From: Clostridia bacterium
Lineage (GTDB): Bacteria > Bacillota > Clostridia > Christensenellales > UBA1242
Reading direction: 5' to 3'
NCBI GenBank assembly: GCA_028694075.1
Contig: JAQUUD010000004.1
Location: 1-29,931, forward strand
DNA length: 29,931 bases
Shown: positions 7,129 through 13,974 of the stretch, in pieces
Numbering within the stretch: the stretch's first letter is position 1
How the letters are laid out: each line of letters starts with the position of its first letter
Program-made: the position numbers and the translations under genes
The notes under the pieces: model-generated
What the model saw: only the letters and a program-made list of their open reading frames with translations
What the model was told of the DNA's origin: nothing
Database searches by the model: none

Positions 7129-7836
7129 TTACTTGTTATTTTCTTGTTCTTTTTTATAATGCAAACTTATTTTGTCAGTTTTTTCATCATAAGTTGCAAA
7201 TAAAATATTTTTTATTTGTTTTTTGTTTTTAGTAAGTTTCATCTTTTTATAAAGCCATTCCTTTGTTTTATTTATTTTTTGAAGCTCGTGGGGAATAATT
7301 TTGCCGTCAATAATCACTTCCGTTTGAAGCGAAACATCTTCCTTTGGAAGTCCCAAGTCTTTTGCAATGAGCGGTCTGGATTTTGATTTTGGAAGTATGC
7401 TGAAATCTCCGCTGGTTTCAAAAATGCAATAAGCAATATCATCAACATAAAAATAACCTTTGTTTCGGCATTGAGCCATAATTTCATTTAAGTCCAATTT
7501 GCTTTTTTTAATATTTTTAAAATTTAATTTTCCATCTTCAATAATAATTAAAGGTCGCCCTTTTATTGTTGCTTTCAGAAAATTGCTTTTTCTTGCAATA
7601 ATTGATAAAAACAAATCTAAACCTCCAAATATTATCATTGCAACAATAAAATGATAAAAAGGTATATCAGGGTCAACAGCCATAGCGGCGGCGATTGAGC
7701 CGATTGAAATTCCAACAACATAATCACAAAATTCAAGTTGTGCCACTTGTTTCTTGCCAAGAATTTTTGAAATTATAAACAAAACAAGAAATGCTGAAAG
7801 TGATTGCAACAGTACATTTAAAAAAACATTATCCAT
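7129..7836 (-). CDS. DUF421 (YetF/YcaP-type) membrane protein
   Basis: This is a 235-residue inner-membrane protein. Three hydrophobic helices occupy residues about 5-85. They contain the family pattern 'ILGKKQVAQLEFCDYVVGISIGSIAAAMAVDP', with conserved small residues and the Asp before the proximal loop. The cytoplasmic part (about 90-195) is the YetF C-terminal domain: 'GRPLIIIEDGKLN', then 'MAQCRNKGYFYVDDIAYCIFETSGDFSILPK'. These proteins recur in spore-forming and stress-resistant Bacillota; their biochemical role is not settled. A Lys-rich tail of about 45 residues follows. The start is supported by AAAGGGT upstream. It is transcribed alone, away from the tRNA-Gly gene. Confidence 0.88.
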   Translation of the reverse strand: MDNVFLNVLLQSLSAFLVLFIISKILGKKQVAQLEFCDYVVGISIGSIAAAMAVDPDIPFYHFIVAMIIFGGLDLFLSIIARKSNFLKATIKGRPLIIIEDGKLNFKNIKKSKLDLNEIMAQCRNKGYFYVDDIAYCIFETSGDFSILPKSKSRPLIAKDLGLPKEDVSLQTEVIIDGKIIPHELQKINKTKEWLYKKMKLTKNKKQIKNILFATYDEKTDKISLHYKKEQENNK

Positions 7837-8094
7837 TTTTTACCCTTTGAGAAACATTAATCTTTATTTTATTTTCCGAATTAATTCTTTTTTTATTCAA
7901 TTTATTGTAATAAATAATTAATCGCACAAGTCATATTGATTTTAAGTATGTTAAATTACAATAAAATTTATTAATTTAGAAAACATTAAATGGATTCATA
8001 TTTTAATTTAATGAAAGCAAGTTTAAAGAGTTGTTTTGTGGTTGCTATCAATAACGAATATAATTTACATATATTAATCAAAGAGCAAAAATCA
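7837..8094. other. Divergent intergenic region upstream of DUF421 and tRNA-Gly
   Basis: AT-rich, with no supported gene. An open frame that runs from about 7990 into the tRNA has no ribosome binding site. The promoter of the DUF421 gene must lie here but has no clear consensus. Confidence 0.4.
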
Positions 8095-8123
8095 TTGACA
8101 ATTTTTTTATTGTGTGGTATATT
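8095..8123 (+). promoter_or_regulatory. Promoter of tRNA-Gly
   Basis: TTGACA (8095-8100), a 17-base spacer and TATATT (8118-8123) end 13 bases before the mature tRNA 5' end. Confidence 0.88.
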
Positions 8124-8136
8124 TATTTTCATCTGT

Positions 8137-8210
8137 GCGGGTGTAGCTCAGTGGTAGAGCTCCAGCCTTCCAAGCTGGCTGCGAGGGTTCAATTCCCTTC
8201 ACCCGCTCCA
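8137..8210 (+). tRNA. tRNA-Gly (anticodon TCC)
   Basis: The acceptor stem GCGGGTG pairs with CACCCGC (8200-8206), followed by discriminator T and encoded CCA. The anticodon loop CTTCCAA between CCAGC and GCTGG gives TCC, reading GGA/GGG. Confidence 0.97.
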
Positions 8211-8221
8211 AATAGATAAGG

Positions 8222-8254
8222 GCATTAAGTCTTTTTTGGCTAAATGCTTTTTTT
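8222..8254 (+). terminator. Terminator after tRNA-Gly
   Basis: GCATTAAGTC pairs imperfectly with GGCTAAATGC around a T6 loop and is followed by seven T. Confidence 0.75.
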
Positions 8255-8302
8255 ATGCAAAATTCATAATTGCAGGATTCGAAAAAAAATAAAAATATTC
8301 TC

Positions 8303-8358
8303 TTGACAAGTAGTCAATAACGCTATATACTGGTAATATGCGATACAGAGTAGCATAT
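8303..8358 (+). promoter_or_regulatory. padR promoter with candidate PadR operator
   Basis: TTGACA (8303-8308), a 17-base spacer and TATACT (8326-8331) form a consensus promoter. An inverted repeat, ATATGC (8336-8341) and GCATAT (8353-8358) with an inner TAC/GTA, covers the expected transcription start. PadR-family repressors usually bind such dyads in their own promoter, so autoregulation is likely. Confidence 0.75.
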
Positions 8359-8378
8359 AATACAAAAGGAGATTTGAT

Positions 8379-8702
8379 GTGGAGAACATAACTGAGATGC
8401 TTAAAGGATTGCTGGAAGGGTGCGTGCTTGAAATCATTAGTCGAAAAGAAACATATGGCTATGAAATCACACGGCAATTGAATGCTTTAGGCTTTAATAC
8501 TGTGGTGGAAGGCACAATTTATGCAATATTGGTTCGGCTGGAAAAAGAACAGTTGGTGGATACGCACAAAAAATCGTCCGACCAAGGTCCTCCAAGAAAA
8601 TTCTACGCGCTTAATGATGCCGGGCGTGAAGCACTGAAACAATTCTGGAAAAGATGGGAATTCGTGGCATCTAAAATTCAAAAAATAAAAGGAGAAAAAT
8701 AA
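8379..8702 (+). CDS. PadR family transcriptional regulator
   Basis: This is a 107-residue winged-helix repressor. It follows the PadR plan: 'LEGCVLEIISRKETYGYEITRQLNALGF' (recognition helices, residues about 11-40), 'VVEGTIYAILVRLEKEQLVD' (42-61) and the wing 'DQGPPRKFYALNDAGREAL' (67-85). There is a short C-terminal dimerisation helix. It starts at GTG 8379: AAAGGAGA lies at the right distance, while the overlapping ATG at 8377 is in another frame and closes at once. It is in an operon with the DUF1048 gene, whose ATG follows the stop codon directly. Such pairs usually control their own operon and sometimes membrane or efflux genes; no transporter follows here. Confidence 0.93.
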   Translation: MENITEMLKGLLEGCVLEIISRKETYGYEITRQLNALGFNTVVEGTIYAILVRLEKEQLVDTHKKSSDQGPPRKFYALNDAGREALKQFWKRWEFVASKIQKIKGEK

Positions 8703-9041
8703 ATGGGTTTTTTTGAAGCAATAATTGGCGATATGTCGGAAAAGAGAAAATGGAAGCAAATGATGAAAAGGGCAAAAAAACTACCTAGAAATTATCGTGA
8801 AGCATTTAAGAAAATGCAACATTATTTATTTTTGACTGGTTGCGATGGAGCAACACACGAAGCATTACTTGAACTTTTTGAACAATGCGTTGCTGATAAT
8901 CGAGATGCTTTTGAAGTTATTGGGAGCGATGTGGCAGGTTTTTGTGAACAATTAGCAAGCGGTTCAAATTCTTGGATAGACAATTATCGCAAAAAACTAA
9001 ATAAAGAAGTGGTTGCTATTTTGAAAAGAGATAAAGCATAA
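8703..9041 (+). CDS. DUF1048 family protein, PadR partner
   Basis: This 112-residue, mainly helical soluble protein matches DUF1048. It has an N-terminal 'SEKRKWKQMMKRAKKLPRNYREAFKKMQHYLF' block (residues about 11-43). The central 'LLELFEQCVADNRDAFEVIGSDVAGFCEQL' helix pair (56-86) is typical of the family. Members almost always sit directly downstream of a padR gene, as here, with no gap between stop and start and with GGAGAAAAATA serving as ribosome binding site inside the end of padR. The function is unknown; co-regulation or modulation of the PadR protein is inferred from the constant pairing. Confidence 0.88.
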   Translation: MGFFEAIIGDMSEKRKWKQMMKRAKKLPRNYREAFKKMQHYLFLTGCDGATHEALLELFEQCVADNRDAFEVIGSDVAGFCEQLASGSNSWIDNYRKKLNKEVVAILKRDKA

Positions 9042-9176
9042 TGGAAAAATGTAAATTTCTTAATAATTTAAAAACTAAAAAGCGATGCTTTAAAAACTTT
9101 AATCTTATCATCAGAATTAAGGTTGGTTAATAAGTTTTACCTTACAAAAACGAATTTAAAAATTTTATATAAATTG

Positions 9177-9201
9177 GGGCTGTCGACTAAGTCGACAGCC
9201 C
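9177..9201. terminator. Perfect 11-bp palindromic terminator between convergent operons
   Basis: GGGCTGTCGAC, loop TAA, GTCGACAGCCC. The stem ends exactly at the stop codon of the opposing small gene. U-tracts are weak on both strands, so termination may rely on the stem. Confidence 0.7.
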
Positions 9202-9443
9202 TAATTTGCTTCAACAAACCATTTGGTTTCTTCAAGAAACAAATATCTTTCTTGCCCGTTTATTTTGCAAGTATAGCGAATGCCACACCCGCCCGCTTTT
9301 AATGAAGCAGCAGGGCGTATGTCAATAATCTTTTGAATTTCATATGAAATCCCGTCTTCCCAAATCAGTTTCAAAGGTCTGATTTCTCCATTTTTATTGA
9401 AACTAGCGATTATTTCCACATAAATTTTTTTCATATTGTTCAT
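9201..9443 (-). CDS. Conserved small protein accompanying DNA polymerase IV
   Basis: This 80-residue protein has no membrane segment. The pattern 'IYVEIIASF..NGEIRPLKLIWEDG..YEIQKIIDIRPAASLKAGGCGIRYTCKINGQERYLFLEETKWFVE' looks like a small beta-barrel. I recognise it as a protein commonly encoded beside dinB in Bacillota. Its biochemical function is not known to me. It lies 30 bases downstream of dinB on the same strand and probably shares the LexA-controlled transcript. There is no clear Shine-Dalgarno site. Either ATG at 9443 or the one three codons later could be used. Confidence 0.7.
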   Translation of the reverse strand: MNNMKKIYVEIIASFNKNGEIRPLKLIWEDGISYEIQKIIDIRPAASLKAGGCGIRYTCKINGQERYLFLEETKWFVEAN

Positions 9444-9473
9444 TTAAAATTAGTATTTGCTAAAATTTTTGAA

Positions 9474-10718
9474 TTATTTGAAATAACTTAAAGGGTGGAT
9501 AATATGCTCTTGTTTAGGGTTTAACATTGTCAAGTTTTTGTCAAAATATTCAATCCCGCGCCGGATTATAAAATGTCCGAAACGCCGTCTTAATTCATCA
9601 ACTGCTTTTTCCATTTTTTCGGTTTTCATTCTTTGTTTTTCGCTTGAAAAAATACTTGTTTGATGTGGATAGTTTGCTGGGGATAAATCAGATACTCTAA
9701 CTCCGACATTTCTAATCGGCTGAGTAAAATCATAGAAGTTTTTAAAAATAAACATTGCTTGTTTAATTATTTCAGCAGATAAAAAAGTCGGCTCTTTTAT
9801 TTTCATTTGTTTTCCGAAACTTTGCAAATTTTTATCCTGTAAATAAAGTGAGATAACCTGACCTTTCAGCCCTTGCTCTCTCAGCCTTGAAGCAACACTC
9901 TCAGATAAAACGCTGACAATCATTTTAACATCAGTTTCATCTTTCAAATCCCGAACGGTTGTTGTGCTGTTCCCAACTGATTTAATAATCGACTCTGCCA
10001 AATTTGAACTCACCGAAGTTGTATCCAGCCCGTTTGCAAATGTCCAAATATATTCGCCCCATTTTCCAAGGCGTTCCTTTAAAAATTTAACATCGGCATT
10101 TGCAATCTCTCCGATTGTGTTAATATTAAATTTTTTCAGTTTGGGAAAAGTTGCTCTTCCAACATAAAGCAGGTCAGAAGCAGGAAGATGAAATATTTTA
10201 CTTTGATAGTTTTCTTTGCTTATAACCACTGTGGCATCGGGCTTTTGCATATCACTTCCAAGTTTTGCATAAATTTTATTCCAACTTACGCCGATGCTTG
10301 CAGTAATCCCAAGTTCAAATTTTAATCTTTCACGAAGCGTATTGGCAATTAATTCGCCCCCACCAAAGATTTTGGAACTCTGTGTAACATCAAGCCAACA
10401 CTCATCAATTCCAAAAGATTCAATTTTGTCTGTATAATCTTCATAAATTTTGCGGGCTAATTTTGAAAAACGCAAATACCTTTCAAAATTTGCAGGTACA
10501 ACAACAAGGTCTGTGCATTTTTGCTGTGCCTGCCAAATTACATCTCCGGTTTTAATTCCAAGTTTTTTGGCAACATAATTTTTCGCCAGCACAATTCCGT
10601 GGCGTAATTCGACATCGCCACAAACAACAACCGCTTTATCCCGTAAAGACGGATTATATAAGCATTCCACACTTGCATAAAAATTGTTGAAATCTGAATG
10701 TAATATAACCCGTTCCAT
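9474..10718 (-). CDS. dinB: DNA polymerase IV, Y-family translesion polymerase
   Basis: This is a 414-residue UmuC/DinB polymerase for lesion bypass. The first catalytic motif is 'ILHSDFNNFYASVE' with Asp9, and the palm motif is 'SFGIDECWLD' with Asp105 and Glu106. These give the carboxylate triad. 'GITASIGVSWNKIYAKLGSDMQKP' precedes the helix-hairpin-helix region near 'GRATFPKLKKFNINTIGEIA'. The little-finger domain covers about residues 240-380. The tail lacks a clear beta-clamp-binding pentapeptide that I can point to. The start is fixed by GGAGGAC before ATG 10718. Expression is expected to be SOS-induced, because a perfect LexA palindrome overlaps its promoter. It heads a two-gene unit with the 80-residue protein. 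Confidence 0.95.
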   Translation of the reverse strand: MERVILHSDFNNFYASVECLYNPSLRDKAVVVCGDVELRHGIVLAKNYVAKKLGIKTGDVIWQAQQKCTDLVVVPANFERYLRFSKLARKIYEDYTDKIESFGIDECWLDVTQSSKIFGGGELIANTLRERLKFELGITASIGVSWNKIYAKLGSDMQKPDATVVISKENYQSKIFHLPASDLLYVGRATFPKLKKFNINTIGEIANADVKFLKERLGKWGEYIWTFANGLDTTSVSSNLAESIIKSVGNSTTTVRDLKDETDVKMIVSVLSESVASRLREQGLKGQVISLYLQDKNLQSFGKQMKIKEPTFLSAEIIKQAMFIFKNFYDFTQPIRNVGVRVSDLSPANYPHQTSIFSSEKQRMKTEKMEKAVDELRRRFGHFIIRRGIEYFDKNLTMLNPKQEHIIHPLSYFK

Positions 10719-10773
10719 TTTATTTGTCCTCCGTTTTTCAAGGTGTCACCCGTTTTATTTAAGCGGGCTGTTG

Positions 10774-10820
10774 CTTAGAACATATGTTCTAAGTATATAG
10801 ATAATACATTCATTTGTCAA
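10774..10820 (-). promoter_or_regulatory. dinB promoter with LexA (SOS) box
   Basis: On the minus strand, TTGACA (10820-10815), a 17-base spacer and TATACT (10797-10792) form a consensus promoter. The perfect 20-bp palindrome CTTAGAACATATGTTCTAAG (10774-10793) contains the Gram-positive LexA core GAAC-N4-GTTC and overlaps the -10 edge and the transcription start, where a repressor would block initiation. Confidence 0.93.
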
Positions 10821-10968
10821 TAAGAAATTATAATTATTTTTCAATATATTGGTTAATTAAAATAAAAAACTTATCTTAATATTAAGAAATAAATAATTAT
10901 TAAATTACTTGTTTTATTAAAAATCGTTAAACAACTTAAAAATTTAGCATAAAATAATATGTAAGGGA

Positions 10969-10997
10969 TTGACAAGTTCTTTTAGATATGGTAATAT
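10969..10997 (+). promoter_or_regulatory. Orphan promoter with no following gene
   Basis: TTGACA (10969-10974), a 17-base spacer and TAATAT (10992-10997), with an overlapping TATAAT at 10995-11000. No coding frame follows before the tRNA-Arg promoter 170 bases on, so a short non-coding transcript is possible. The rest of the dinB to tRNA-Arg gap is AT-rich and unremarkable. Confidence 0.55.
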
Positions 10998-11172
10998 AAT
11001 TAAGCGGTTTTCGCCATAGAATTATTTTACTAAACTTTAAAATATTCGCTGGTTGCTGTTAAATAAAAAAATTAAATTGTGGCAATATAAGAAAAACATA
11101 ATACGCAAATAAGCAAAACTATGGAAATTCACGAATTCATTCACATTTTTAAGAAATTTATTTAAAATATAC

Positions 11173-11201
11173 TTGATTTATTATGTAACTACTGCTATAA
11201 T
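11173..11201 (+). promoter_or_regulatory. Promoter of tRNA-Arg
   Basis: TTGATT (11173-11178), a 17-base spacer and TATAAT (11196-11201) lie 30 bases before the tRNA. Confidence 0.85.
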
Positions 11202-11231
11202 AGCCTTTGTTTGTGCGAAATTGGGCATTAT

Positions 11232-11308
11232 GCGCTTGTAGCTCAGCTGGATAGAGCAGTGCCCTTCTAAGGCAAAGGTCAGGGGTTCGACTCCCTTCAA
11301 GCGCACCA
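11232..11308 (+). tRNA. tRNA-Arg (anticodon TCT)
   Basis: The acceptor stem GCGCTTG pairs with CAAGCGC (11298-11304), then A and encoded CCA. The anticodon loop CTTCTAA gives TCT for AGA/AGG. The outermost anticodon-stem pair is a G-A mismatch. The T-arm AGGGG-TTCGACT-CCCTT is intact. Confidence 0.96.
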
Positions 11309-11513
11309 GTACTTAAGTAATTCGCAAACGAGAGATTTGTGATTTCACAAACCTGACCTTTGCTGGGGACCCCAAAAATTTAAAGGTGAAACGAATTTTT
11401 TGGGGAGCGGAGAAATCCAAGTGAAGAGCGAAATTTTTACTTAAGTCAAAAATGAGTGGGAAACTTGCGATTTCGTAGCTGTCAGGGGTTGACTCCCTTT
11501 CCTAGCGCACCAG
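11309..11513 (+). repeat. tRNA-tail element 1: short element ending in a partial copy of tRNA-Arg
   Basis: At 11480-11513 a degenerate copy of the tRNA-Arg 3' end appears (TGTCAGGGGTT, GACTCCCTT, AGCGCACCAGT). Between the tRNA and this copy lie a 12-bp inverted copy of the tRNA anticodon-stem/variable segment (CCTGACCTTTGC at 11352-11363, complement of 11272-11283), hairpin 1 (CCCCAAAAATT at 11370-11380 with AATTTTTTGGGG at 11394-11405), and hairpin 2 (ATTTTTAC, TTAA, GT-C-AAAAAT, about 11433-11453). The same ordered parts recur after tRNA-Lys. There is no coding capacity. It may be a non-autonomous integrated element, or the product of aberrant tRNA-primed copying. Confidence 0.75.
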
Positions 11514-11883
11514 TTTAACTTTGAAATTTGAAAAATGATTTATAAATAATTTTTAATTTTTTGGTTTAAACAATAGAAAATTGCAATTTGATTTATTATT
11601 AATATAAAAATTGCACAAAATTAAACCCTTGCACTTAAAAATCCGTTTAAAAATAAGATGTTATTAGCAAGTATAAGTTTCAATTTGAATTTGTGATATT
11701 TTAAATTAATTTTGCAGAAATAGTAAGAGTATAAGCAAAAAGTCAAGCATTCTTAAATTATCAAAATGTTAGTTGTTTGTTAGATGAATTTATGCAAATT
11801 TAAATTTAATAATTCAAATGATTGACTGCAGATTTTGAGAAAAACTTTAAAGTTAAAATTTCTTCAGGCGGAAAACTAAGTAT
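11514..11883. other. Intergenic region upstream of tRNA-His
   Basis: AT-rich. TTGACT at 11822-11827 is a possible -35 for the tRNA-His/tRNA-Gln pair, but the matching -10 is weak. An open frame that overlaps both tRNAs is not considered real. Confidence 0.4.
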
Positions 11884-11961
11884 GGTGGGTATAGCTCAGT
11901 TGGTTAGAGCGCCAGATTGTGGCTCTGGAGGTCAAGGGTTCAATTCCCTCTACTCACCCCA
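11884..11961 (+). tRNA. tRNA-His (anticodon GTG)
   Basis: GTGGGTA pairs with TACTCAC (one G-T), with the histidine-specific extra G(-1) at 11884 opposite C at 11958, then CCA. The anticodon loop TTGTGGC between CCAGA and TCTGG gives GTG. Confidence 0.97.
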
Positions 11962-11964
11962 CAA

Positions 11965-12038
11965 TGGGGTATCGCCAAGCGGTAAGGCATGGGACTCTGA
12001 CTCCCACACCCTAGGTTCGAATCCTAGTACCCCAGCCA
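11965..12038 (+). tRNA. tRNA-Gln (anticodon CTG)
   Basis: TGGGGTA pairs with TACCCCA (12028-12034), then G and CCA. The anticodon loop CTCTGAC between TGGGA and TCCCA gives CTG for CAG. It lies three bases after tRNA-His and is probably co-transcribed. Confidence 0.97.
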
Positions 12039-12333
12039 CAGCCGGCAAGGCAGTGCAAAATTGAAATTTATGTTAATTATTTTGCCAAACATAAATTTTT
12101 AAAGCGGAATGTTTAAAAAGGCGGAAAGGTAGAAGTTTTTAACTTCAACTAGAAATCCAACAAGCAAATTCTAGGCAAAACTAAAAGCGAAAAAAACTCG
12201 GGCTTATTAATTTAAAAGACCAAGATTTTAAATATAAAGTTCAATTTAAGAGATTTTGCTAGCAAAAATGATTTAATTTGGCAAACAAAAATGGCAGGAT
12301 AAAAAACTATTTAAAATCCAAAGTATTAGCCGA
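12039..12333. other. Gap between two tRNA-Gln genes
   Basis: No gene, no GC-rich hairpin and no tRNA-tail copy were seen here, unlike the regions after tRNA-Arg and tRNA-Lys. Confidence 0.4.
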
Positions 12334-12408
12334 TGGGGTGTAGCCAAGTGGTAAGGCACAAGACTTTGACTCTTGCATTCGTAGGTTCGAGTCCTGCCAC
12401 CCCAGCCA
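12334..12408 (+). tRNA. tRNA-Gln (anticodon TTG)
   Basis: TGGGGTG pairs with CACCCCA (12398-12404), then G and CCA. The anticodon loop CTTTGAC between CAAGA and TCTTG gives TTG for CAA. It lies directly before tRNA-Lys. Confidence 0.97.
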
Positions 12409-12411
12409 TAT

Positions 12412-12488
12412 GGTTCACTAGCTCAGATGGATAGAGCACTTGACTTTTAATCAAGGGGTCCCGGGTTCAATTCCCGGGTGAGCCACCA
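12412..12488 (+). tRNA. tRNA-Lys (anticodon TTT)
   Basis: GGTTCAC pairs with GTGAGCC (12478-12484), then A and CCA. The anticodon loop CTTTTAA between CTTGA and TCAAG gives TTT. The T-arm CCGGG-TTCAATT-CCCGG is perfect. Confidence 0.97.
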
Positions 12489-12498
12489 CAAATCAATA

Positions 12499-12523
12499 AA
12501 GGGCGCATCTTATGCCCTTTTTT
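12499..12523 (+). terminator. Terminator after tRNA-Lys
   Basis: GGGCG and TGCCC (with a G-T pair) enclose a short loop and are followed by six T. Confidence 0.7.
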
Positions 12524-12821
12524 CATATCTCAACCTAAGTCGTGTATATTCTGATACACTCCCGTCGGTTTCATAATTCAAAAGAGCGAACCTGCAACCC
12601 TTTCTTGCTTTTTGGAACAGCGCAAGTCAAAGCGAGATTGATTTTTTATTTCTCTTGAGTAAAAGTCAAAGGGGTTCCCCACAAATTAGAATTAATTTTT
12701 GGGGAAGAGGCGAGCGAAATCGAAAGAGCGACAAATTTTGCCTAAGCAAAAATTGAAAGCCGAAAGATTTTCAGCAAAGCGAAATCAAGGGGTCCCGGGT
12801 TCAATTCCCGGTGAGCCACCA
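12524..12821 (+). repeat. tRNA-tail element 2: short element ending in a near-perfect half copy of tRNA-Lys
   Basis: 12783-12821 repeats the tRNA-Lys 3' half (from AATCAAGGGG through the T-arm to GAGCCACCA) with one base lost in the CCCGGG. Before it lie the same ordered parts as in the tRNA-Arg element. These are GGGG-TT-CCCC, hairpin 1 (CCCCACAAATT at 12677-12687 with AATTTTTGGGG at 12694-12704), GAAATCGAAAGAGCGA, and hairpin 2 (AATTTTGC, CTAA, GCAAAAATT, 12734-12754). The hairpin 2 stem differs from copy 1 at paired positions (GC/GC against AC/GT), so the fold appears conserved. There is no coding capacity; the open frames here overlap the tRNA copy. Confidence 0.8.
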
Positions 12822-12852
12822 ACACAAAAACAAGTCCTTGTGGCTTTTTTTA
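12814..12852 (+). terminator. Terminator built on the tRNA-Lys tail copy
   Basis: AGCCAC from the copied tRNA acceptor strand (12814-12819) pairs with GTGGCT (12840-12845), followed by a long T tract. Confidence 0.6.
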
Positions 12853-12907
12853 TTTTAGAAAAAAACATCGCTCTTGCGGACTGTTTTTGCTCTTCATTAT
12901 TCAAATA

Positions 12908-12935
12908 TTGACATATTTTTTTAGTGTGCTATAAT
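12908..12935 (+). promoter_or_regulatory. Promoter of the 299-residue hypothetical gene
   Basis: TTGACA (12908-12913), a 16-base spacer and TATAAT (12930-12935). The leader is very short, with GGAG before the ATG. Confidence 0.85.
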
Positions 12936-12952
12936 TTTATTGGAGACTATTT

Positions 12953-13852
12953 ATGAAATTTTCAGTTAAAAGATTTTTAAATATAAAATTAAATAGAGAT
13001 GGTGTACTTGAAGAAGAAAAACCCGAACTAAGTTTTTGGGAAAGAAAAAGATTAAATGACCAAATGAAAAATAGGCTACGATATTTAAAGCATAGCAAGC
13101 AAGAAGATACTTTTACAGAAATTCCTGAGTTCGAATCAATTATTTCGCAAATTGAAAAATTTAAGCCGGGATATGAATTTGGAACTGATTCGAATTTTTT
13201 TGGTGTTGAAAGTGAATTTTTGTTATCTGATGGCAGAAATATCGAAATATCAAGTGCATTTTATAAAACTTTAAGCAAGTTTATACATTCTGAAACTATT
13301 CACAAATACGTTTCTATGGATTTTGTGAAAGATGGGTTCGCAAATGGAATTATGTTTGAGTTAATGGGCGAAAAAATTGGATTAAGAAATGGCGATGACA
13401 AAGATAAAAGAAATTATGATTATGTAACTCATGTTACAAGTCCAAAATATTCTTTTCAAACAGAAAATAACTTTTATTTTGATAAAAAATGGATTGGAAA
13501 AGGATTTTATAAATTATCAAATGGAAGTTACGATAATTACAAAGGCACGGGAGTTGTTGCTTTAAATATTAAACCCATAGATAAAAACTTATATGAAAAA
13601 GATGGGAAAATTTATTTGATTAGATATACTTCATATACTGATTATCATAATCAAATAAATCCTTTTGCAGTTGCAAGTAATGCAATATTAAATAATCGGA
13701 ATTGTGATTTATTAGTTTTGGAAGATTCTAGCGAGTTTAATAATAAAACGACATATCAAGAAATGATTGAAACTTTCGAAAGAAATAAAGATAAAATAAT
13801 TCAATTTAAAAAACAAACCGAAACGCGAATGGGCGGAGAAATATCAAATTAA
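12953..13852 (+). CDS. Hypothetical protein, soluble, 299 residues
   Basis: I do not recognise this protein. It is a charged, cytoplasmic-looking protein with no signal peptide or membrane helix. The N-terminal 50 residues are Lys/Arg/Glu-rich and helical. The rest is mixed alpha/beta, with aromatic strands near 'NNFYFDKKWIGKGFYKLSNGSYDNYKG' (residues about 178-205) and 'IYLIRYTSYTDYHNQINPFAVASNAILNNRNCDLLVLEDSS' (221-262). A lysine-rich helix ends the chain. The start is certain: GGAG lies 7 bases upstream and a consensus promoter precedes it. It lies between the tRNA-Lys tail element and cloverleaf B and has no operon partner. Its position beside repeated elements fits accessory DNA, but its base use matches its neighbours. 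Confidence 0.8.
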   Translation: MKFSVKRFLNIKLNRDGVLEEEKPELSFWERKRLNDQMKNRLRYLKHSKQEDTFTEIPEFESIISQIEKFKPGYEFGTDSNFFGVESEFLLSDGRNIEISSAFYKTLSKFIHSETIHKYVSMDFVKDGFANGIMFELMGEKIGLRNGDDKDKRNYDYVTHVTSPKYSFQTENNFYFDKKWIGKGFYKLSNGSYDNYKGTGVVALNIKPIDKNLYEKDGKIYLIRYTSYTDYHNQINPFAVASNAILNNRNCDLLVLEDSSEFNNKTTYQEMIETFERNKDKIIQFKKQTETRMGGEISN

Positions 13853-13974
13853 TGAAATAAATTAATGATTTGCGAAGAATTTTCAATGTTTTTTTAAATT
13901 TAAATTAATAAGTTAAAAAGACAACTATTTTAGAGAAGTATAATTTGCAGTTTATAATAAAACTAAATAATCAA

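Noticed and set aside
7990..8169. Plus-strand open frame leading into tRNA-Gly
   Set aside because: It has no ribosome site, ends inside the tRNA, and overlaps the tRNA promoter.
11822..12064. Open frame of 80 codons on the plus strand
   Set aside because: It runs straight through tRNA-His and tRNA-Gln(CTG), and its codons are tRNA sequence.
12699..12911. Open frame of 70 codons on the plus strand
   Set aside because: It crosses the tRNA-Lys tail copy and its terminator and has no ribosome binding site; its 'protein' reads the hairpins.
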